Part shown: positions 35,440 through 45,500 of the stretch, piece by piece | How positions within the stretch are numbered: the stretch's first letter is position 1 | How the letters are laid out: each line of letters starts with the position of its first letter | Assembly (NCBI GenBank): GCA_003290165.1 | Contig: QNQO01000226.1 | Location: 1 to 64,000, forward strand | DNA: 64,000 bases | Source: Berberis thunbergii | Lineage: Eukaryota > Streptophyta > Magnoliopsida > Ranunculales > Berberidaceae | Direction: 5' to 3' | Notes under the pieces: generated by a model | The model's database searches: none | Seen by the model: only the letters and a program-made list of their open reading frames with translations | Told to the model about the DNA's origin: nothing | Translations under genes and position numbers: made by a program

Positions 35440-35707
35440 AGTTACAGGATTCTTTTTATCAGTGAGGCAATACTGAGCACTCTTGCTCACCATATCCGCA
35501 AAGTAAACTCCTTTACCAAACTGGTTTAAGAAATTGAAATTTGTTAGTTAGATACAGTTGAAGCACACACTAAATTTAGTTAGAAAGAGAGAGGGAGAAA
35601 CGAACCATATATCCAGTCGCTGGAGCTTCCGGAGGTGCTATTATAAGTCCTTGACTAAGAATACCCACAAAGTTTGTCAGCCGTGAACTTGTTAACCACA
35701 ACTTCTC
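35440..35707 (-). pseudogene. PARP: Poly(ADP-ribose) polymerase catalytic-domain fragment
   Basis: Two minus-strand exons. About 35606-35707 reads '[20 protein letters not shown]' and ends 'GYM'; 35520 downward reads '[18 protein letters not shown]'. Together these are the signature of the PARP ADP-ribosyltransferase fold, with a proper GT-AG intron between. The start of the first block reads W-L-T-S-S-R where family members have W-H-G-S-R, so the catalytic histidine is lost. It is a short 5' cargo segment of the CACTA element, without the N-terminal domains. Confidence 0.9.
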
Positions 35708-35825
35708 AGCTCAACTTTTTCAGTCTTTTTCTTAGTATTGATACAACACTGAGAGAAGGGAAGAGATAACCCGGGATGAGATAATACGCAAAACTTGATA
35801 TCATAACAATGAGGAAGAATTGCAT

Positions 35826-35860
35826 CCTTGTTCCACTGCAAAGGAGACACCATTAGGCCC
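35826..35860 (-). pseudogene. Second, 35-bp SKS exon stub at the palindrome junction
   Basis: The reverse complement encodes 'GPNGVSFAVEQG', the 3' end of the SKS exon also present at 33791-33893. It stops where that exon meets its intron and abuts plus-oriented SKS C-terminal codons in the right arm. It marks the inner breakpoint of the palindrome. Confidence 0.75.
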
Positions 35861-36522
35861 ACCCGTCCAATCTAAGCAATTGTATTATAAGAAGATTGAT
35901 CAGGCTGCCAAGAGAACCCTAGTTACTTGAGGTAGATGAAGAGTGGATAGCGTAACTTGTGCTCATTAGTGTCATTTTGGGTGCTCTCTCTGCACCCGTT
36001 CTTAAGGCACTAGTTGTTAGGAACTCTAAACAATGACCCCATCTCAAGGTCACATTCTTTTCTTCAATCTGGTTTTACTATTGTTGTGATTATAATTTAA
36101 GTTGTGAAAATAATTGAATGTTTCAGATCTTTTCTTTGTTGCTAGGGATCCTATTTGGATTCTATATGTCAATGTCCACCAATGGTACAATATATATGAT
36201 GATTCGAATGTTTATAATTTTGAGTTGATAGCAAAAAAATTATAATTTTGTTGTTAGTGATCCTATTTGGATTCTATAATTCGAATGTTTATAATTTTGA
36301 GTTGAAAATAATTAACAGTTGATAGCAAAAAAAAAAAAAAAAAAATTTCCATGTATACTTACCATAGCGTTTCTGAAACGCTATAATAGGCCAATTTACT
36401 ATAGCGTTTTAAAAACGCTATAATAGACCATAATAGACCCCATAATAGACCCTGGGTCTATTATAGCTCCGGCACACATAGCGTTTTTGAAACGCTATTA
36501 AAGGGCATTTGTGTTGTAGTGA

Positions 36523-37206
36523 TTTCTTGGACATAAGATCTTTCATGGGTTTATCACACCCATCTCTAGGGCAATTGATTTTGTAGATAAATTTCCTGAT
36601 GAGTTAAAAGATAAAAACCAATTACAAAGGTTTTTAGGATCTCTTAACTATGTTGCTGATTTTTACAAAGGCCTTAGAGTTTTACTTAAACCTCTTTTCA
36701 CCAGACTTAAGAAAAACCCAGGCCCATGGACTGAAGCACATTCCCAGGTTGTTCGTCAAGTCAAGTCCAAAGTTAAGCATCTTCCTTGTCTAGGAATTTC
36801 CAATCCAGATGCTTTCAAAATAGTAGAAACAGATGTGTCCAATTTAGGATACGATGATATTCTTAAACAGCGTCTTCCAGATTCTACAATCCAATTAGTC
36901 CGATACCATTCTGGTATTTGGAATCCAGTCCAATTCAATTATTCAACAGTCAAGAAAGAAGTTTTAGCCATTGTTTTATGCATCATGAAATTTCAAGATG
37001 ATTTAACAAATCAAAAATTTCTTTTACAAGTTGATTGCCAATCCGCCAAAGAAATTTTAACAAAAGATGTTTTAAATCTCGTGTCAAAACATATCTTCGC
37101 CAGGTGGCAAGGTCTTCTTTCAGCCTTTGATTTTGAAATTAAGTTTATAAAAGGATCTGACAATTCTCTTGCATATTTCTTAACCAGAGAATTTTTGCAA
37201 AGATAA
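36523..37206 (+). pseudogene. Pararetrovirus RT C-terminus and RNase H, right copy (truncated, frame open)
   Basis: The frame is uninterrupted from the CACTA border to the TAA at 37204-37206. It holds the RT thumb/connection region and an RNase H with the first catalytic aspartate (in 'VETD') and the closing 'FLTRE' motif. Against the left copy and the family pattern, a conserved glycine in 'GYGG' is changed to aspartate near 36850. No start codon or RT active site ('YxDD') is present, so it is a fragment. Confidence 0.88.
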
Positions 37207-38405
37207 GTTCTTCTAACTCATCTTCGTCTCGTCCTCCTCCTTTTTCTAAACCCAAATCAAAATCCCAATATGCTATGGCGCCTTCTGCGTCTAAGCATCA
37301 AGTCCTTATTTCTTATGCCATTTCACTTTCTCAAAAGTTCACTGTTGAACCAAGAAGAAGAAGTTACTGGTTCTTCCATGACCAGTTTTACAAAGCCGCA
37401 AACTTTGACAACAAATCCATATGTTCCAAAAGCATGCCTGGAGTATATCACCATGATTGAATCCTCCATGTATGTTTTGTCAAAGAGCCCCAGCTCATAG
37501 CCAAGAACCTGTTTCCTCAACAACAACAGTTCGAAAAAGCAGACAATCAAAAGTCCCAATAATTCTACGAGTTCATCCTTGTAGACACAGATTCAGTGAT
37601 AGTCACTCATCACTATGACAAAGACAACTCAGAAAGGATCGCATTTTCCAAATGTCAGATCCTCAAAGTTCTCTCAAAAGCTGATTGGAATCAACTTCCC
37701 CATTACCACAAGAAGTTCTCAGTGAACTATGTCCCTCAGACTTACAATTATCTTGACTACAAGTTAGCTTGGTCAATAGCCTTTTTCATACAATCACAGA
37801 ACTGTGGCCATTCCTGGTTCTTCATGTTCTGCCAGAAGTTCAAACATGAGACTGTTCCTCTCTAGTTCCAGCACACTTGGTGGAGCTACTTTGGTCCAAT
37901 ACAAGACATTCTTCATCCTGCCGTTCAAGAAGGATGAAAGATTTTCCAAGAGAAGTACCAACCCCCAATTCATGTAACAGAACATGTGTTTTCCTTTTGG
38001 TTCTTCATCAGGTTCAGTTTGTCCTGAATCCTATGCTGGGATTATACTTGCTCAGCCTTATGCAAACTTTACCAATCCAAAAATGCTCCAATATGGTTCT
38101 GTCGCTGTTTTAAAGTTAAATGGTGGGCACAATTTGACCACTCCAAAGTTACAAAAGAAGGAGTTTTCCGCTTCTTCTCAGGCAAAGTTCATTCTCCTGC
38201 TCCTCAGGTGAATTCTATTGAACCTTTCTCTGACGCCAAGCTTCTCCGTCAATATATTCAGAAACAGCTCAGAGGAAAGCCTACAAAAGCTCAATTATTT
38301 GAGACACTCTCCAAGATCTGCTCTGAAGAGTCAGATGAAGAAGACGAACCAACAGTTCCCCTTAATGAGGATGACAGTTATGACGTTTTCACTCCAATCA
38401 ATTAA
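37207..38405 (+). pseudogene. Pararetrovirus downstream ORF, right copy, broken
   Basis: Starts around the RNase H stop. It shows a Ser/Pro/Lys-rich N-terminus, a middle segment (37596-37865), and an acidic C-terminus (38208-38405). Stops near 37459, 37561, 37865 and others, plus frameshifts, break it. No known domain recognised; its place after the polymerase polyprotein is the main clue. Confidence 0.75.
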
Positions 38406-38676
38406 TGGACCCACTGTCCATTATCTCAACAGGCAACATCTGCCAGCATCATTACAAACAAAGAACTTTCGGTCTCGACAGCCCGACAACATCTTTCAAA
38501 GGCATCCACTGAAACCATTGTTCATCCACTACAAAAGTAGCTACAGGTTAAAGCATCTTTAACAGTACCTACCGACAATCACATGCGAATAATATTCGCA
38601 TCTCAATTAATTACAAAGGACAAATCGCTCACCAACCCTATCCTCCAGCAAGGCTTATCCTTGTCTGTGATCTAGC

Positions 38677-38684
38677 TATAAATA
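38677..38684 (+). promoter_or_regulatory. TATA box of the pararetrovirus promoter, right copy (points toward HMA1)
   Basis: TATAAATA within 'agctataaataagag'. About 80 bp upstream lies atgcgaata-a-tattcgcat (38583-38601), a palindrome also present in the left copy. It is oriented toward HMA1, whose ATG is about 900 bp downstream. Confidence 0.65.
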
Positions 38685-38815
38685 AGAGAAGTTTTCCAAT
38701 GTTAGGGTAAGGGAGTTTCGACTGTGAAAATCCATACGCCTTTTACTTATAAGCCTTCAATCTTTTTTGTATTTTGTAAGCTTTCTTCTAGCTGTTTATC
38801 TTTTGTACATATTTC

Positions 38816-38821
38816 AATAAA
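38816..38821 (+). terminator. AATAAA polyadenylation signal, right viral copy
   Basis: In 'tttcaataaatc', about 130 bp downstream of the TATA box. In caulimovirids such a signal sits in the leader and is bypassed on the first pass. Confidence 0.6.
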
Positions 38822-39057
38822 TCATTTATCTATCTAAGAACTGTTTTCTCTGAACATCTTGTTATACTAGTTAATCCTAGTATCGGCACCGTTCAGATTA
38901 ACAGTTCAAAAATAGTTTTTCTGTATTGATTATCTCTGTATTTCATTTATGTCTTTAATTTATATTTCATTTATGTCTTTAATTTCTACATATCATCTGT
39001 TTATCATCACCCTGTCATCTAGTCCTATCTCTTGTTAGCAGTGCTGGTAAAAATTGG

Positions 39058-39583
39058 CATTTGTGTAGTGTAAATGAACAACTTGCAATGATAGAGGATG
39101 AATACTTTAATTCTATGCAAGACTTAAATTTCTGTTTTCTAGGAGATAGAATACACATCAGTCATATCTCTCATGTGCAGAAATGCACGATATGGGATCC
39201 GGCTTATTAGTAATAGTGATTATTATAAATTTTGTTAAATTGGTGGAGGCATGTGAGAGTTGCATGATCCATCACAACACTGTTTTTAATATAAACAAAA
39301 AAGGTCAATTGTTTTTTATGTGAATATACAATACACATAAAGGAGACGAGTAGCACTAAGCATGGATGGAAACAATTTCCGTGCAGCAGCTAGCAACAAC
39401 ACTGTGTCAACACAATTACACACAACTGAAACATAGATGACACACAAAGTTTTTACAGTCGTATTGAACGAGAGGCTCTCTGTCTCTGACTAAATCTCAC
39501 ACATACTACCCTCTCTCAGCGATTCGAATCCAAATCTCAACAATGCCCTCGAATTCGTACTGAATTTGCAAAACCTGCCCACT
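39058..39583 (+). promoter_or_regulatory. HMA1 upstream region and 5' UTR
   Basis: The 526 bp between the palindrome edge and the HMA1 ATG contain a CT-rich stretch (39468-39522, 'gaggctctctgtctctgac') typical of plant 5' UTRs. No clear TATA box. Confidence 0.45.
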
Positions 39584-42500
39584 ATGGAAGCCATTTCTTT
39601 GCCAGTTGGAGGCTTCATTAAACTCTCCTCTTCTTCGAAACGTAGACGAAGAGCAAGAGAAATCACTTCTCTTCGCATACCCTTTTCCGTTAAGAAGACC
39701 CCCTTTTCTTCTCTGCTCACAAAACCCTCCAATTCTCCTCTCCTTCTTCGACCCCGATCCATCCCCTGCTTCGCTCACACCCACGACACACATCAAGATC
39801 ATCATCGTCATGAACACGACCACGACCATGGGCATCAGCATCATCATCATCATCATGACCGTCATGAACATGATCACGACCGTGGGCATCAGCATCATCA
39901 TCACCGTGGGCACCACCACCATGGGGAGGAAGGAACAGAGCTGAACAAGTATCAAGAGGGAGTTCTTCGATTTGCCAAAGCAATTGGCTGGGCGGATTTG
40001 GCGAATTTCCTGAGGGACCATTTGCAGTTGTGTTGTTCTTCAACTGTGCTGCTTGTTTCTGCTGCTCTTTGCCCTTATTTGCTGCCCAAGAGTGCGGTGA
40101 AGCCTCTCCAGAATGCCTTCATTGCAGTGGCTTTTCCACTTGTTGGGGTATGGTATACTCTTTCCATGTACTTGTTTTGATTGATTAGATGGAGTGGGGA
40201 ATGTGATTTTGGATAATAATGGGTATGTGCTAGAATGGTCTTTTATTCCAGTTTGAGTTTATTTATTTGACCAGCTTGAAAGATAAATGGAACAGTTGAA
40301 GAAAAATTAGTTGTGGGCTTGTGGAGCTTTATTGCTGAAACACTGATATTATATGTAATATCATACGGCTAAAGGCTGCTGAACATAGGCATCATAATTT
40401 CGTTAAATTTTGAAGTTTTAATTTTCTCAAGTACGAAAATTTTGAGTTGTTTTCTTCATAGGATTTGTTACTATTAAACGGGAAAATTTATGATCTGCAT
40501 TGACACTGGAAATTGGTGTAATGGAAAGGCGGGAAACTTATGGCAGTGTAGGAAAGGAATGTGTCTTGGTCGGATAGAAGATGAAATGTTAGGAGGTTTT
40601 CTTGTTTGATTGTGTGTCATGCTATCTGTGATATGGTGCGCTAAGTAAATGTTTAACGTACTTCAGTGAATCTTTGAGAATTTGAGTTTGGCTCCACATA
40701 AACTAACAAACATTTGGCTGAAAAAGTTCAGAATCCATTGCAATAAAAAATAATGACAGCAACAAAAACTATATGGACAAAAATTGCTCATCTAAGATGA
40801 TTAGTTAATTTCATGAAAGGGTTTATGTGTGGAAATTTTAAGTAGGTTGGATGGAGTGATAGTGATCTAGAAAAGTAGGTTAGGAAAAAAAACTCCAAAA
40901 GTACGTTAGTAAAAAAAATGGCAGAAGTGGGATTTGAACCCACATTCTCATTAGAGGACCAAAACTTCGGAGTCGAACTTCCTGACTTGGGTGCCTATAT
41001 CTTTTCTGTAAAATATCCTAAGATATACGTCTCCCTATGTCCAAAGTTCTATTGGTACATTTAGCAGTTAAATTTATGTCGATAAATAGAAGCCTATGTT
41101 CCATTTCATAAGCATGCGTCTATGGAGAGTTACTATCTTATTAGCTTATACAAGCATTTTTTTTTGGTAATTACTGAAATTTCTTTGGCATGACAAATAT
41201 CAGGTTTCAGCAGCCCTTGATGCTCTTGTCGATATTGCTGCTGGGAAAGTAAATATTCATGTCCTTATGGCTCTTGCAGCCTTTGCGTCAGTGTTCATGG
41301 GAAATGCCTTGGAAGGTGGCTTACTTCTTGCAATGTTTAATATGGCCCATATTGGTGAGTCCCTCAAACTACCAATAGGATTAGATTTTCCTACAATTAC
41401 ATTTCTTACCATTTCATTGCCGATTGCTTTTCTTGCAGCCGAGGAGTATTTTACCAGCCGTTCATTGGGTGATGTTAAGATGTTGAAGGAGAATCATCCA
41501 GATTTTGCTCTTGTATTGGAAACATGTGGTGACGAATCACCGAATTTCTCCGATTTGGAATACATTAAAGTCCCTGTGCATGACCTAGAAGTGGGGTCAT
41601 ACATCTTGGTCAGAGCTGGTGAGGTTTGTGCATATTGATTTTCAACTAATTTATTTTTACATATATGCCTTTAGTGCATCAGTTGTATTGTACTGGTTGC
41701 TAGCTCGATATAGTTATTATCATAAACACCCCTGCGAAAAAAGAGAGAAGACAAGAGAGGGAAAAAAGGAGGTGTTCATCTTTATATCTTCTTATACCAA
41801 CTTCTTGCCTGCAAATCTTTTAATTTCTTGTTGCAGCATCCCAATTCTTCCTCTATCGTGTCCAGAAAGAAAAACTAGAGAGAAAGTAGTGAAAGGAATA
41901 AAAACCCATACGACCACCTATCTTACATGTTTGACCAATATGGCAATATGTAACCTTCATTTATGTCAAAAAAATTACTAATAAAAATGTTACAAGATTT
42001 CATTATTTAACTATATTGCTACAACTTCATGGAATTTTGAATGAAGCTGTGAAAAATTGACCTTCCAAAACCTTACACTTTATCCACTCGAAAAATTGGA
42101 GAAAACATATTTTTGTTGTTTAATTTCATGATTGAAACTGTGAAATATCAAGATATATTTTGAGTCATGCTTTTTATAGATGGTTCAAAATTTTCCTTGT
42201 ACTCTTTATTCATAACAATGAGCAAATGTATGAGATCCATGTTGGTATGGTTAACTTCTAAAGTTCAATTTTAGGATAATGTTTTATCTTTATTATGATA
42301 TATTATGAATTTTATTGTTAGGAAAAAAAGAGATTAAATCTCAATTGAAATGTTGAGGATAAATCAAAGTTTACATAGAATTCAATCCCCTATTAAAAGA
42401 GGGCTTTAAAAAAAACTTCACTCCATTCTTTCTAGCTTGTTTAGTCTCCTGATGCACATGGCCAAACCTGCTGTCTCAGACCATCAACAACGATAAAATC

Positions 42501-45500
42501 TTGTGAAACAAGTGTATTCTATACGACAGAGCATTTCCTCTTTTCTCAACTCTTGAACAGATCTTAAAGAGTCAGAAGCACAATGTAGTTTACTATTGAA
42601 GAATTCCTTTTCTCTTCTCAGCATCTTTCTCTTACTGTGAAGGAATTTAAAAATGAGAATGTTGCATCAGGGGAACTCTCCTTGATATGTCATGATAATA
42701 ACAGTAACTTTCTGAATCCCTGTGTATGCCAACTTAAAAATTGGAGAACATAATCCATCTCTACTAAACATAACATTACTTGAAGAAGAAAGGAAATGAA
42801 CCAGTTACCCAAGAATTTAGGATAATCCAATTGGTGTGATCTCACCTCTCTTTACAAGACCATCTAAATTGAAGTACATAATCATGATTCTCGTCAGATA
42901 TAAGTGTGGTTCCAAGACGCCCCCCTACAATAACCTCTTTGAGCCTTCTAAAAAGCACGAAAGCCCATTACTTGGATCATTTTGGGCAATTGATACTAGA
43001 ATGTGCTAAAGCAGTTCACGTTGATTTCCCTCAAATTTTTTTTTTTTTTTAAATATGCCAAAATGAATTTCAAGACAGCACCTCTCTTCAAGTCTTATCA
43101 TATGGTTCTACTTCTTGCATTGATGTGCTAGTGATAAACTTAAGAGTTGAATCTTCTATTTCAAACCACTTTATCATGCTTTTGAAACCTCACACGTCTT
43201 TTGTGTGATTCGTAAATTAATTTTTTTCCTTTTTACCTTTAAACTAATTGTCTACCCAATTACAAAACTGACTATATGCTCTTTCTAGATTTCTGTGTTG
43301 CATTTCTGTCCAAGATGCATATGATGGCATTTAGTTTTTCTATGGCTCGAAATTTTTTTGGATTTGTGTAGTTTAAACAGCAGTTTATAATGGGTATTAT
43401 TATCAGTCTGTGCCAGTGGATGGCGAAGTTTTTCAAGGGAGGTCAACAATTACTATAGAGCACTTAACTGGGGAAGCCAAACCATTGGAGATAAAAGCTG
43501 GAGATAGGATTCCTGGAGGAGCTAGGAACTTGGATGGCATGATGATAGTCAAGGTATGTTCTATTGCAATTAAAGTTCTTTCAAGAGTATTTAATGAGCG
43601 ATTTAATGCTCACTTATGCCAATGGATTTTGTCAAGAGATTTAATATCTTGCAAAAAGTTGATTTTTGTTGCAACTTATCAGGATATTCTCAAGACATGA
43701 TACTTATGGTTTGACTGCTTGTGTTTTTGTCGGTTTCTCTTACCAAAACTTTGAGCTCATGAAGAATTCTACTTATCCTTCTGTAGACTTAAGATGATCC
43801 TTATGTAGACTTAAGATGATCTCAAGCAGTATACTACTCACGTTGATTCAATTGAAACAAAAAAAGAACAGAAACGTACCTTGATCCATAGCGATTTCTT
43901 CTTGATTGTGATGAGTCGGATTTTCCGATTGATTCAAGTGTATTACTTAGAGTCTTTGTTGAGAGGATACAGAAGACGATGTTCTTCACGCAATGCTCAA
44001 CCGGGGACCAACCACAAATTTATAACGCTCGTAAGTTATAACCGTATAACTTACGGGCTGTGAATTTTCAATTCTGCCCCTCATTGAATTAGAAATTACA
44101 TCCTTATTACACCATGTTATTTAATAATACCTTATAGTCCAACACCCCTATTAGATCACATATTAGATGGACTACACTTTAAGATAGCAATACACATTGA
44201 TTACATATGTGCGCCTACATTATTGAATTTTTCCAACAATCTCCCACTTAGGCCACATATGTTACCTTTAAATGTGTATAACCTTATGAGCTCAAAACAT
44301 TTGCTATCACAAGGTATTTCTAAACAATCTCGTCTGGATATTGGATTAAAGCGATTTTCGTCACATTTAGCGTAACTAAATTCATCAATAGTCACATATA
44401 CCAATATAATCAAATGACATAGATCAAACATGAATGTAGAGCATGGAAATTACATGTAATGTGATCCAACATACATATTTTCAACTGGTCCAACTTTAAT
44501 ATTTAATAAGATCAAATATATAATAAACAGACAATTGACTGAATACTTTATTTCTGCAGAAAATACTAAATTACATCAATGTGTCCAAAAATCCATCATA
44601 GAACAACAAAAAAAACTCCCCTAAACCATGATATCCTCATGTGATATAACACCCATATGAGCGGTGTGCTCATGAAAGACCTTGGGTGGTAATCCCTTAG
44701 TAAGCGGATCCGCAATCATGGAGTTTGTCCCAATATGCTCTATGAAAATTTGTTTATTCTCTACTCTTTCCTTCACAACCAGGAACTTTATGTCAATATG
44801 ATTTGACCTAGACGAGCTCCTGTTGTTGTTGGCATATAGAACTGCTGACTTATTGTCACAATATAACTTTAGTGGTCTTTCTATGTCACTCAAAATGCGC
44901 AGCTCGGTGACAAAATATCGCAGCCATAATCCATGGTTGGATGCCTCAAAACACGCTACATATTCTGCTTCTATGGTGGAAGAAGCTATGAGTGTCTGCT
45001 TAGCACTCCTCCAGGAAATAACTCCAACTAACAGATAAATGTAGTCTGATGTAAATTTCCTATTATCTTAGCATCCAGCAAAATCAGAATCAGAATACCC
45101 TATGATCTCCAATTGATTTGATCTCTTGTATGTGAGCATGTGAGCATGTAATCCTTAGTTCTCTGTAATTATCTCATAACTCGTAATTATCTCATAACTC
45201 GTTTAGTTGCTTTCCAGTGATCCATCCCGGGGTTATCCATATATCTGCCAAGCATTCCAACAATGAATGCTATGTCTGGACGTGTACATACCTGAGCATA
45301 CATAAGACTCCCAACAGCTGATGCATTTTGCATCTCTTCAACTTCAAGTTTATTCCTAAGGCACTGTTTAAAATGAATCTGTCTCCTTTAGATATAGGGG
45401 TCTCTCCTGGTTTACACTCCTGCATGCCAAACCGTTTAAACACTTTTTTCTATATAGCCCTTTTGTGATAATCCGATAATACCCCGGAAACAATCCTGGT

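Larger units (their letters stand above)
31741..36521. mobile_element. CACTA (En/Spm) transposon carrying three gene fragments
   Basis: The left end reads CACTACAACACAAATGCCC and the right end is its exact complement, terminating GTTGTAGTG. Both are followed by 'tttaatagcgttt' and repeated 'aaaacgctata' subterminal motifs typical of plant CACTA elements. Terminal inverted similarity extends ~640 bp (31741 to about 32392, and 35861-36521), far more than usual. No transposase is present. Cargo, all minus strand, in the order 5'-PARP, GONST-like, SKS-3', includes introns, so genomic DNA was captured. The flanks are agaaat on the left and atttct on the right: mirror images of each other, not a direct 3-bp duplication. 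Confidence 0.9.
35861..39057 (+). repeat. Right arm of the ~9.8-kb imperfect palindrome
   Basis: Inverted copy of 29239-32392. It contains the CACTA right terminal region (35861-36521) and the pararetrovirus (36522-39057). An extra ~24-bp local duplication, 'catttatgtctttaattt', occurs near 38946-38983 only in this arm. Confidence 0.93.
36522..39057 (+). mobile_element. Endogenous pararetrovirus (Caulimoviridae-like) 3' half, right copy
   Basis: Same content as the left copy but on the plus strand: RT tail and RNase H (36523-37206), downstream ORF (37207-38405), non-coding region with TATA at 38677 and AATAAA at 38816. It begins exactly at the CACTA end and lacks the upstream two-thirds of a viral genome. 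The downstream ORF is broken, so it cannot give infectious virus. Confidence 0.87.

Noticed and set aside
31735..36527. Standard 3-bp CACTA target duplication
   Set aside because: Left aat and right att are complementary, not identical; explained by the palindrome, so no original insertion site is preserved here.
39566..39583. Upstream TTG as HMA1 start
   Set aside because: Not an ATG; ATG 39584 gives the expected N-terminus.
39506..40043. Minus-strand frames opposite the start of HMA1
   Set aside because: Antisense shadows of the His-rich coding repeat (Met/Val/Gly runs).
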